Positions 54,943 to 62,333 of a DNA stretch of 64,000 nt are shown here, in pieces (the first letter of the stretch is position 1; the number at the start of each line of letters is the position of its first letter). The position numbers and the translations under genes are program-made. Below the pieces are notes generated by a model. It ran no database searches. It was not told where the DNA came from and saw nothing but the letters and a program-made list of their open reading frames with translations. Source of the stretch: Aquihabitans sp. G128 (GTDB lineage: Bacteria > Actinomycetota > Acidimicrobiia > Acidimicrobiales > Iamiaceae); contig NZ_CP077604.1 in assembly GCF_019048865.1 (NCBI RefSeq), positions 2,294,001 to 2,358,000 on the forward strand, read 5' to 3'.

Positions 54943-57900
54943 GACGCCTCCACCGGTCGGACCTCGGTGGACCGGTCGACGGCCTCCCACAGGTACCGGG
55001 CGTAGCGGGCCGCTCGACCGCCGGTGCCCGCCGGATCGCCCGGCTGGGCGGGCAGCGCCAGGAGCTCGTCGTAGGACAGGTGGCCGAAGGCGACGGCCAC
55101 GAACCGGTCGGTGCGGTCGTCGAAGCGCCCGCGGTTGTCCCACAGCGTGGGCTTGGCCTCGTCGAGGTGCAGGGCCTGGCTGAGGTTGGGGAACAGCGGC
55201 AGGGGCTCGCGCTGGCCCCGCCGGTAGAGGTCGACGGCCACCTCCAGCCCGGCGCGGGCGTGGGCCTCCCGGTCGTCCGGCAGCCCCGAGACCACGAGGT
55301 CGTGCACGACCGGCGCGGTGGCGGACCCGCCCGGCCTGTGGATGGCCACCGCCCGCCAGTCGGTGTCGGGCGCGCCGGCGCTCAGCGCCACCAGGTCCAG
55401 CCAGACCGCCAGGTGGTACTTGGGCTTGGCCGTGCTGAAGCCCACCAGCGCCGGGCCGGGCTCGGCGCCGTCGAGCCGACCGGCCACCGTGCCCACGACG
55501 CGTGCCGTCGGCCAGCGCGACGTCGACGTCGAGCAGGTCGGGCGGGCCCGTCCGCACGGATCGCGCCCGCGCCTCGGCCACCAGCACCGCCACCACCTCG
55601 AGAAGCTCGGCCGCCTTCGCCTGGCCGAGCGTGCCCGGGGGCAGCGTCCCGAGCTGGCGCTCCAGCCGCTCCCAGCGGTCGAGGTCGCCGTCGCCCAGCA
55701 GGGTGCTGAGCAGCCGGTCGCCCACCCGCCACTTGTCGAGGTTCTCGAGCAGGACCGGCAGGCTGGTGGCCACCGCGTCCTCGGCCCTGGGCAGGGCCAG
55801 CTCGAGCCGACGCTCGAGGAACCACTGGATGGGGTGGTCGACGAAGCGGCGGAGGTCGGCGAGGTCGATCACCGACTGCTCGACCGGCGCCAGCGGCTCG
55901 GCCAGGAACGGCGGCAGGTCGAGCGCCCGGCTCCGACGAGCCCTCGCCCCGGCCAGCGCGCCGGGATCGAAGCTCCACGGCCCGGCGCCGAGGTCCCCGG
56001 GGACGAAGGCCTTCTCGTCGAAGGGCTGGCGGGGGTGGTGGACCTCCTCGGCCGCCTCGGCCCCCGCCACCCCGGCGACAGCCTCCTGGAGCTCGGCCAC
56101 GACCACGGCGGGCGGCACCACCTGGTTGGTGCGCAGGTCGTGGCCCTCGCGCACCACCACCAGGTGGTCCTTGGCGGCGAGGACGGCATCGAGCAGGGCT
56201 TGGCGGGCCTCGGCCCGGGGGTCGCGATCGCCGACCGCCGGGGCGGCGGCGGCGAGGTCGTCGTTGGAGGCGGCGGCGCTGGCGAACGCCGGCTGGTCGA
56301 CCCCGAGGAGCACCACCACCCGGAAGGGCAGGGCGCGGAGCGGTTCGAGCGAGGTCACGGTGACGCCGCCGCGGAAGAAGTCCGGCCGGCCCTGGCGGCC
56401 ACCCAGCCGGTCCTGGAGCAGGCGGCGCAGGTCGACCAGCTCGAGCGGCACGGCGGCGGTGCCGTGGCGGCTGGTGGCGTGGTCGACCACCTCGGCCAGG
56501 GCGCGGTGCAGGGCATCGGCCTGCCACGGCAGGTCGGGGTCCGGCGCGAGCAGCGCGGCGGCTGCGCCGCGGAGGAGGTCGACCCACTCGACCAGCGGCC
56601 GCGCCGTGGTGGCGGCGTCGGCCAGCCGACCGAGGTGGCCCAACAGGTCGGCCAGGCGTCCGGCGAGGTCGACGTCGTCGCCCTCGATGCCGAACGGCAC
56701 GACGTCGCCCAGCGAGAAGCCGAGCTCGTCGTCGGCCACCGCGGCGCCGAGCAGCAGCCGATCGAGCGCCGCCTGCCACGTGTTGGTGGTGATGGTGGCC
56801 GGCACGCCGAGCGGCACCCGATGCGCAGGGTCGAGGCCCCAGCGCACCTGGGTCTCGGTGACCCAGTCGCCCACGCGGGCCTGCTCGTCGTCGTCGATCG
56901 CGTAGCGGCGGCGCACGGCCGGCTCCGCGAGCAGGTCGAGCACGGTGGTGGCGTCGAAGCGCCCCACGGCGGCGTCGAGCACGGCGTCGAACCCGGCCAC
57001 GACGGGGTTGGCGCCCCGGCGGGAGCGGTCGGCGATGCGGTACCGCAGGGCGGGGGCGTGCTCCGGGCTGTGCAGGCCCGCCTCCGCGGTGGGCCCGAAG
57101 GCGGCCTCCACGAGCGGCGCGAAGCGATCGAGCGCCGGGCAGAGGACCACCACGTCCTCCTCGCGGAGCGTCGGGTCCTGCGCCAGCAGGTGCAGCACGG
57201 CGTCGCGAGCCACCTCGGCCTGGCGGGCGTGGCCGTGGGCGGCGTGGAACCGCACCGACGCGTCCCCGGCCTCGGGGACGGCGACCTCGGCCGGCGGCTC
57301 GCCCGAGCGGATGGCCGCCTGGAGGCGGGCCAGCACGGTGCCCCCGAGCGCCGGAGGCGTCGGGTCGGTGACCTCCGGGGCCGGCAGGCCGTGGGCCCGC
57401 CCGTCGGCCACGAGCACCGCGGTCTCCCGGGGCAGCCGGCCCCAGGACCGCAGCAGCGGGTGGCCCACCAGGTCCGCGCTGCGGTCGCCCGACCGGAGGC
57501 GCAGCTCGCCGGCGGCGAGGGGGGGCCACGGCCGCCGCCACCCGCGCCGAGGTGGCCGGCGACGGGTCGAGCAGGAAGACGTGCAGGTCCCGCTGGGCGG
57601 CGACGGCCACGGCGAGGTCGACGAACCCGGCTCCGCCCGGCAGCACGTGGGCGCCGAACAGGGCCAGCCGCTCCGGCAGGTCGACCGCGAGGTCCCCGGC
57701 CCGCAACCGGTCCAGCAGCTCGGGCAGGCGCTCGGGCGGCGAGGGTGCGCCGACGTGCGCGCACGGCCCGCCAGAGGTGGGGTTGCCACGCGTGGCCACC
57801 GAGGTCCCCCACGCGGCCGGTGCCGTCGGCGTCGTGGCCGGCGGCCCACGCCCGGACCATGGCCGGTCGGTGCACGTGGTACCGGTCGAACAGGTCGGCG

Positions 57901-58299
57901 ATGCGACGGCACCGGCGGTAGCGCGACGACCCCGTGGCGGCGACGCCGAGCGGAGCCAGCAGCGGGTCACCCGGCGAGCCGTCGAGCACCTCGAGGACCG
58001 CCCAGGCCAGGCGCTCGACCTCCCAGGGGTCGGCCGAGCCGGCCGGGCGGTCGGCGGCCAGCACGCGTGCGCAGCGAGCCCGGGAACGCGGTCTCGATGT
58101 TGGCGGCCACGCCGTCGCCCGACCCGGGGCCGGACGCTCCGAGGTGGCGGGCCAGCTCGAGGGCCAGCCACCGGCGCATGCCCTCCGACGGCACGGCGAT
58201 CCACTCCGGCGCGAACGCATCCGACGGAGCCTCGGCCAACACCTCCGCCAGGCGGGCGGCGAGGGGCACGACCCGGTCGGCGGTGTGGAGGCGGAGCAC
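54939..58299 (-). CDS. recC: RecBCD subunit RecC, frame broken four times
   Basis: About 1121 residues, the Chi-recognising subunit of RecBCD. The start L-R-L-H-T-A-D-R and W-I-A-V-P-S-E-G-M-R-R-W-L, then I-A-D-L-F-D-R-Y, L-P-E-L-L-D-R-L-R, V-V-V-L-C-P-A-L-D and V-V-L-L-G-V-D-Q-P are RecC-typical. Shifts lie at 58063-58068, 57755-57764 and 55498-55503 (each CG missing from CGCGCG) and 57519-57525 (one extra G). With those corrected the frame is open throughout and overlaps recB by 4 nt. GTG 58299 is the likely start. Confidence 0.88.
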
Positions 58300-58369
58300 G
58301 ACCCCGGACCCTACCGAGGGGGTCTGACAGCTCGGCCGCCCAACGGGCTCGACGATCCGGTACGACCCC

Positions 58370-58407
58370 TTGACGCGGCGGTCACCGTGGTGTTAGGTGT
58401 ACCTAAC
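58370..58407 (+). promoter_or_regulatory. Promoter with DtxR/IdeR-like operator
   Basis: TTGACG (58370-58375) is a good -35. Seventeen nt later a 7-bp inverted repeat GTTAGGT-GT-ACCTAAC (58392-58407) covers the -10 position. TTAGG...CCTAA halves are those of DtxR/IdeR/MntR-type metal-dependent repressors. It lies 54 nt upstream of the gene at 58462. Confidence 0.65.
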
Positions 58408-58461
58408 AGCGAGTGAGGAACATCCGAACACTCCACCGCCGCCCGAGGGACCGCCTCCACC

Positions 58462-58935
58462 ATGACCGCCGACCGCCCGACGTCCACCGCCTTCGAGGTC
58501 TTCCACGCCGGGGCGCACACGCACCCCGCCCGGCAGGCCTGGCTCCTCCACGAGCTGGAGCAGTGGTTCGCCGGTGACCTGCCCGACGGCCGGGAGCGCC
58601 GCCAGCTCGTCGGCAAGGCGCTGCGCGCCGCCACCGCCGACGCCCACCGCTGGCTCGACGAGCGCCACGCCGCCGACACCCTCGTCCGGGTCGACCTCCA
58701 CCTCTCCGGCGTCGACCGGGACCGCCACTCGGTCTTCCCCTCCCTCCCCTCGCCCCTCGCCCTCCTGCTCATCTGCCTCGACCAGTGCCGGGTCGGCGAC
58801 GAGGTCGTCGTCGTCCAGGAGCTGGCCAAGGCCGGCCGCGTCGAGGCCAAGGCCACCTGGCCCTTCGGCATGGACGAGGCCGAGACGCTCACCCGGCCGG
58901 CCCGCTTCCCCGACTGCGGGGGCCACGGCCACTGA
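58462..58935 (+). CDS. Hypothetical protein behind metal-regulated promoter
   Basis: A 157-residue cytoplasmic protein I do not recognise. It has a His-rich start (F-H-A-G-A-H-T-H), a helical region with R-W-L-D-E-R-H-A, strand-like V-R-V-D-L-H-L-S-G-V and D-E-V-V-V-V-Q-E-L, and ends F-P-D-C-G-G-H-G-H. The His and Cys at both ends could bind a metal. A DtxR-like operator over the promoter suggests expression under iron or manganese limitation. Codon use matches its neighbours. Confidence 0.75.
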   Translation: MTADRPTSTAFEVFHAGAHTHPARQAWLLHELEQWFAGDLPDGRERRQLVGKALRAATADAHRWLDERHAADTLVRVDLHLSGVDRDRHSVFPSLPSPLALLLICLDQCRVGDEVVVVQELAKAGRVEAKATWPFGMDEAETLTRPARFPDCGGHGH

Positions 58936-58957
58936 GGTCACACGTCCTCCACCGGAC

Positions 58958-59029
58958 GGCCATCGACGGGGTGGCCCCCAGTGGACGCAGGCAGGTGCCG
59001 GCATCCGGTTCCGATCGGCACCTGCCTGC
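58958..59029. repeat. Two-hairpin element C1
   Basis: A small hairpin (GGCCA/TGGCC, 58958-58976, loop with CGACGGG) followed by a 43-nt palindrome (58987-59029) with 14-bp arms GCAGGCAGGTGCCG/CGGCACCTGCCTGC around a loop containing GCATCCGGTTCC. Confidence 0.82.
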
Positions 59030-59051
59030 CTTGCCCTCCCCACCGCAACGC

Positions 59052-59125
59052 GCCACCGACGGGGTGGCACGGCGGTGGGGATGCGGGTCGATGTCGGCAT
59101 CCGGTTCCAGCCGACATCGACCCGC
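59052..59125. repeat. Two-hairpin element C2
   Basis: Same plan as C1: small hairpin GCCAC/GTGGC (59052-59068, CGACGGG loop), then a 43-nt palindrome (59083-59125) with 16-bp arms GCGGGTCGATGTCGGC/GCCGACATCGACCCGC. The loop ATCCGGTTCC is shared with C1, but the arms are almost unrelated. Confidence 0.82.
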
Positions 59126-59148
59126 CGACCCCTTCCCGGCACCGGCGG

Positions 59149-59154
59149 TACGGT
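59149..59154 (+). promoter_or_regulatory. -10 box TACGGT, leaderless promoter
   Basis: TACGGT ends 6 nt before ATG 59161 of the aminotransferase. Confidence 0.5.
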
Positions 59155-59160
59155 CCCGCC

Positions 59161-60531
59161 ATGGCTGACATCGATCGGGATCGACTCGGGGCGCTGCTGG
59201 AGCGGGAGCGCTCGGCCTTCGCCGCCGCCCGCCCCGGGTCGCAGGCGGCGGCAGCCCAGGCCGCCGACCACCTGGTCGGCGGCGTGCCCATGACCTGGAT
59301 GGCCAAGTGGGCCGGGGGCTTCCCGCTCTTCCTGGCCTCGGCCCGGGGCAACCGGGTCACCGACGTCGACGGCCACACCTACGTCGACCTCGCCCTCGGC
59401 GACACCGGCGCCATGGCCGGCCACTCCCCGCCCGCCACCGTGGCCGCCGTGCGCCGCCAGCTCGAGGACGTCGGCGGCGCCACCGCCATGCTCCCCACCG
59501 CCGACGCCGCCTGGGTGGCCGGCGAGCTGGCTCGCCGCTTCGGCCTCCCCCGCTGGTCCTTCGCCCTGACCGCCACCGACGCCAACCGGTGGGCGCTGCG
59601 CCTCGCCCGCCTGGTCACCGGCCGGCCGATGGTGGCGGCCTTCGCGTTCGGCTACCACGGCACCGTCGACGAGACGTTCGTGGAGCGGGCCGCCGACGGC
59701 ACCACCATCGCCCGCCGCGGCAACGTCGGCCCGGCGGTGCCACCGGCCACCACCACCCGGGCCGTCGAGTGGAACGACCTCGCCTCGGTCGAGGCCGCCC
59801 TCGCCCCCGGCGACGTCGCCGTGCTCATCACCGAGCCGGCCCTCACCAACATCGGCATCGTGCTCCCCGAGCCCGGCTTCCTCGACGGCCTGCGCGAGCT
59901 GTGCGACCGCACCGGCACGCTGCTGCTCGTCGACGAGACGCACACCCTCTCGGCCGGCCCCGGCGGGTGCACCCAGGCGTGGGACCTGCACCCGGACCTC
60001 GTCACGCTGGGCAAGTCGTTCGCCGGCGGCATCCCCATCGGGGCCTACGGCCTGTCCGCCGCGGTGGCCGAGCGCCTCCAGGCCGCGGTCGAGGCCGGCG
60101 ACGCCGACCTGGTCGACGTGGGCGGGGTCGGGGGCACCCTGGCCGGCAACGCGCTGTCGCTCGCCGCCGCCCGCGCCACGCTCGACGAGGTGCTCACCGC
60201 CGAGGCGTTCACCGAGATGGCCCGGCTCGCCACCCGCTTCACCGAGGGCGTGCAGGCCACGATCGACCGCCACGACCTCCCCTGGTCGGTCGTGCAGCTC
60301 GGCGCCCGGGCCGAGTACCGCTTCGCCCGCCCGGCTCCGCGCACCGGCACCGAGTCCGCGGCCGCCGGCGACGACGAGGTGGAGGAGTACCTCCACCTCG
60401 CCCTGGCCAACCGCGGCATCCTCCTCACCCCGTTCCACAACATGGCGCTGATGTGCCCCACCACCACCGAGGCCGACGTCGACCTCCACACCCAGGTCTT
60501 CGCCGACGTCGTGGCCGCCCTCCTGCCCTAG
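59161..60531 (+). CDS. Class III aminotransferase (GSA-aminomutase-like)
   Basis: A 456-residue PLP-dependent class III transaminase resembling glutamate-1-semialdehyde aminomutases. Seen are D-V-D-G-H-T-Y-V-D-L-A-L-G-D near residue 65, L-T-A-T-D-A-N-R-W-A (PLP phosphate region), L-L-L-V-D-E-T-H-T-L and the catalytic Lys in L-G-K-S-F-A-G-G-I-P-I-G-A-Y-G. A role in tetrapyrrole synthesis is unlikely, because canonical HemL motifs differ; substrate unknown. The IS481-family element inserted exactly at its TAG stop without changing the protein. Confidence 0.85.
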   Translation: MADIDRDRLGALLERERSAFAAARPGSQAAAAQAADHLVGGVPMTWMAKWAGGFPLFLASARGNRVTDVDGHTYVDLALGDTGAMAGHSPPATVAAVRRQLEDVGGATAMLPTADAAWVAGELARRFGLPRWSFALTATDANRWALRLARLVTGRPMVAAFAFGYHGTVDETFVERAADGTTIARRGNVGPAVPPATTTRAVEWNDLASVEAALAPGDVAVLITEPALTNIGIVLPEPGFLDGLRELCDRTGTLLLVDETHTLSAGPGGCTQAWDLHPDLVTLGKSFAGGIPIGAYGLSAAVAERLQAAVEAGDADLVDVGGVGGTLAGNALSLAAARATLDEVLTAEAFTEMARLATRFTEGVQATIDRHDLPWSVVQLGARAEYRFARPAPRTGTESAAAGDDEVEEYLHLALANRGILLTPFHNMALMCPTTTEADVDLHTQVFADVVAALLP

Positions 60532-60532
60532 C

Positions 60533-61575
60533 TGTAGTGACCACGGACCTTGTTGACACCGGTCCGAGCATGAAGTGAGCCCCCTGGGCGAGTGTGGAGC
60601 TGTCTAGGACCCACGCTCGAACCAGGAGGCTCGAAGTGCACGGTAACGCTCGGCTCACGCCCGTTGGCCGGCTCACGTTGGTGATGCGGATCGAATCTGG
60701 CCGACCAGTCGCCCATGTGGCTGCGGAGATGGGGATCTCCCGCCCGACCGCGTACAAGTGGTGGCGGCGGTGGCAAGACGACGGCGAAGCCGGCCTCATC
60801 GACCGTTCGAGCCGGCCCCGGTCGTGTCCGCATCGCAGCCCCGTCGAGCTCGAGTCCGCAATCGAGGACCTCCGGCGGACACTGAAGCTCGGTCCGGTGC
60901 GCATCGCCGCCCGGCTCGGGGTCCCGGCGTCGACGGTCCACCGGGTGCTGTGTCGGCTCGGTCTGAACCGCCTCGCGTGGATGGACCGGCCGACAGGTCG
61001 GGTGATCCGTCGCTATGAACGGAGCGTGCCGGGCGAGCTGGTGCATGTCGACGTGAAGAAGCTTGGCCGGGTTCCCGACGGCGGCGGTTGGCGGGTCCAC
61101 GGCCGAGAGAGCCGCCCGAACCGCAAGCGTGGCCCAGGATGGGACTTCATCCACTCAGCGGTCGATGACCAGTCCCGGCTCGCCTACAGCGAGATCCACC
61201 CTGACGAGAAGGCCGACACCTGCGTCGCGTTCTGGCGCAGGGCGAGAGCCTTCTACGCGGACCACGGCATCGATGTCACCGGGGTCATGACCGACAACGC
61301 CAAGGCGTACCTCTGCGCCCGCTTCCAAGACGCGATCGGCGAGGCCGGTGCTCGGCACTGGTCGATCCCGCCCTACTCGCCTCAGATCAACGGCAAGGTC
61401 GAGCGGTTCAACCGCACCTTCCTAGACGAGTGGGCCTACGTGCAGCCCTGGCCGGACAACGCCACCAGAACCGCAGCCCTGGACGACTGGCTCCACCTCT
61501 ACAACCATCACCGGCACCACACCGCCGTCGGCGGCCCACCCATCAGCCGCGTCAACGACCTACCGGGTCACTACA
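60533..61575 (+). mobile_element. IS481-family insertion sequence, complete
   Basis: A 1043-bp element. Terminal inverted repeats begin TGTAGTGACC at both ends, with GTTGAC shared again about 20 nt in. It is flanked by perfect 6-bp direct repeats CCTAGC (60527-60532 and 61576-61581), fitting the NCTAGN target known for IS481. It encodes one DDE transposase. Intact ends and matching target duplications indicate a recent insertion. Confidence 0.92.
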
Positions 61576-61580
61576 CCTAG
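60636..61580 (+). CDS. IS481-family DDE transposase
   Basis: A 314-residue transposase: N-terminal helix-turn-helix (V-A-A-E-M-G-I-S-R-P-T-A-Y-K-W) and a second HTH-like stretch (A-R-L-G-V-P-A-S-T-V-H-R-V-L). The rve/DDE core has Asp in H-V-D-V-K-K-L-G, Asp in M-T-D-N-A-K-A-Y and Glu in K-V-E-R-F-N-R-T-F. GTG 60636 has AGGAGG 6 nt upstream. The frame runs through the right inverted repeat and stops at TAG in the duplicated target (61578-61580), so the stop comes from host DNA. Confidence 0.93.
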   Translation: MHGNARLTPVGRLTLVMRIESGRPVAHVAAEMGISRPTAYKWWRRWQDDGEAGLIDRSSRPRSCPHRSPVELESAIEDLRRTLKLGPVRIAARLGVPASTVHRVLCRLGLNRLAWMDRPTGRVIRRYERSVPGELVHVDVKKLGRVPDGGGWRVHGRESRPNRKRGPGWDFIHSAVDDQSRLAYSEIHPDEKADTCVAFWRRARAFYADHGIDVTGVMTDNAKAYLCARFQDAIGEAGARHWSIPPYSPQINGKVERFNRTFLDEWAYVQPWPDNATRTAALDDWLHLYNHHRHHTAVGGPPISRVNDLPGHYT

Positions 61581-61625
61581 CGGCGCCGGGGCCCCACCGG
61601 TCTTCACCGACCGGCACCTCCCGGT

Positions 61626-61683
61626 GCCCACCTCGCAGCGACAACCGCACCCCCGGCCGGCCCGTTGTCGCTACGAGGTGGGC
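61626..61683. repeat. 58-nt palindrome D1
   Basis: Arms GCCCACCTCG-C-AGCGACAAC and GTTGTCGCT-A-CGAGGTGGGC pair over 19 of 20 positions. Single copy in the 175-nt gap after the IS element; the remainder of the gap shows no gene. Confidence 0.8.
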
Positions 61684-61755
61684 GATCCAAACCGATCTCT
61701 CGCCGGCGAATCGATCGGGAGAGCCCCTGCGCGAGACCACTGCGGGCGACGCGGG

Positions 61756-62259
61756 TCAGGGGGCGAAGTCGGCGGCGCCGGCGCGGAGCTTCCTGAGGAT
61801 GCGGTGGAGGTCGCGCTGGTCGCGGCCGGTGAGCTCGGCCACGCCGATGGTGGCGGCCACGACCGCCTCGGTGGCCTCGGCGGCGGTGGCGCGACCCGCC
61901 GGGGTGAGCTCGGCGAGGGTGGTGCGACGGTCGGTGGGGTGGGGCACCCGGCGCAGGTGGCCCTGCTGCTCGAGCCGGTCGACCAGGTTGGTGATGCTGG
62001 CCTGGTGGAGCATCAGCCGGTCGCCCATCTTGCCCAGGGGCAGCACGCCCTCCTTGGCGAAGGTGAGCAGCACCAGGACCTCGTAGCGGGCGAAGGTGAG
62101 CGACCAGGGCCGCAGCGCCTCGTCCACCCGGGCCAGCACGATCTGCTGGGCCCGCATGATCGACGTGGCCGCCTGCATGGCCCCCACCTGGTCCCAGGCC
62201 TTGGCCTCCCACTGGCGGCCCGCCTCCTCGATGGGGTCGAACGGGAGGGGCCGCACCAT
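61756..62259 (-). CDS. MarR-family transcriptional regulator
   Basis: A 167-residue winged-helix regulator: L-T-F-A-R-Y-E-V-L-V-L-L, recognition helix region L-M-L-H-Q-A-S-I-T-N-L-V-D-R-L-E-Q-Q-G, and wing V-P-H-P-T-D-R-R-T-T-L-A-E-L-T-P-A-G. ATG 62259 gives standard length. It is divergent from icmF, with 74 nt between starts containing a TTGGA/TCCAA repeat, so icmF is a likely target and acyl-CoA-type ligands are plausible (inference). Confidence 0.9.
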   Translation of the reverse strand: MVRPLPFDPIEEAGRQWEAKAWDQVGAMQAATSIMRAQQIVLARVDEALRPWSLTFARYEVLVLLTFAKEGVLPLGKMGDRLMLHQASITNLVDRLEQQGHLRRVPHPTDRRTTLAELTPAGRATAAEATEAVVAATIGVAELTGRDQRDLHRILRKLRAGAADFAP

Positions 62260-62296
62260 GGCGGTGACGCTAGTCGCTCGGTCACCCGACGGTCGG

Positions 62297-62326
62297 TAGA
62301 CAGATGGTTGGAAGTCCAAGTAATCT
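62297..62326 (+). promoter_or_regulatory. icmF promoter with putative MarR operator
   Basis: -35 TAGACA (62297-62302) and -10 TAATCT (62321-62326) are 18 nt apart. TTGGA-AG-TCCAA (62308-62319) lies in the spacer. The -10 ends 7 nt before GTG 62334, implying a leaderless mRNA. Confidence 0.6.
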
Positions 62327-62333
62327 CGCCCTC

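Noticed and set aside
51475..57912. A single 2145-residue RecC-RecB fusion protein
   Set aside because: The join crosses a non-RecC frame after a CG deletion at 55498-55503. True RecC continues in another frame to 54939 and RecB starts at 54942.
62260..62333. Cobalamin riboswitch ahead of icmF
   Set aside because: Only 74 nt separate the divergent starts and the -10 box is 7 nt from the GTG, so no leader RNA can exist.
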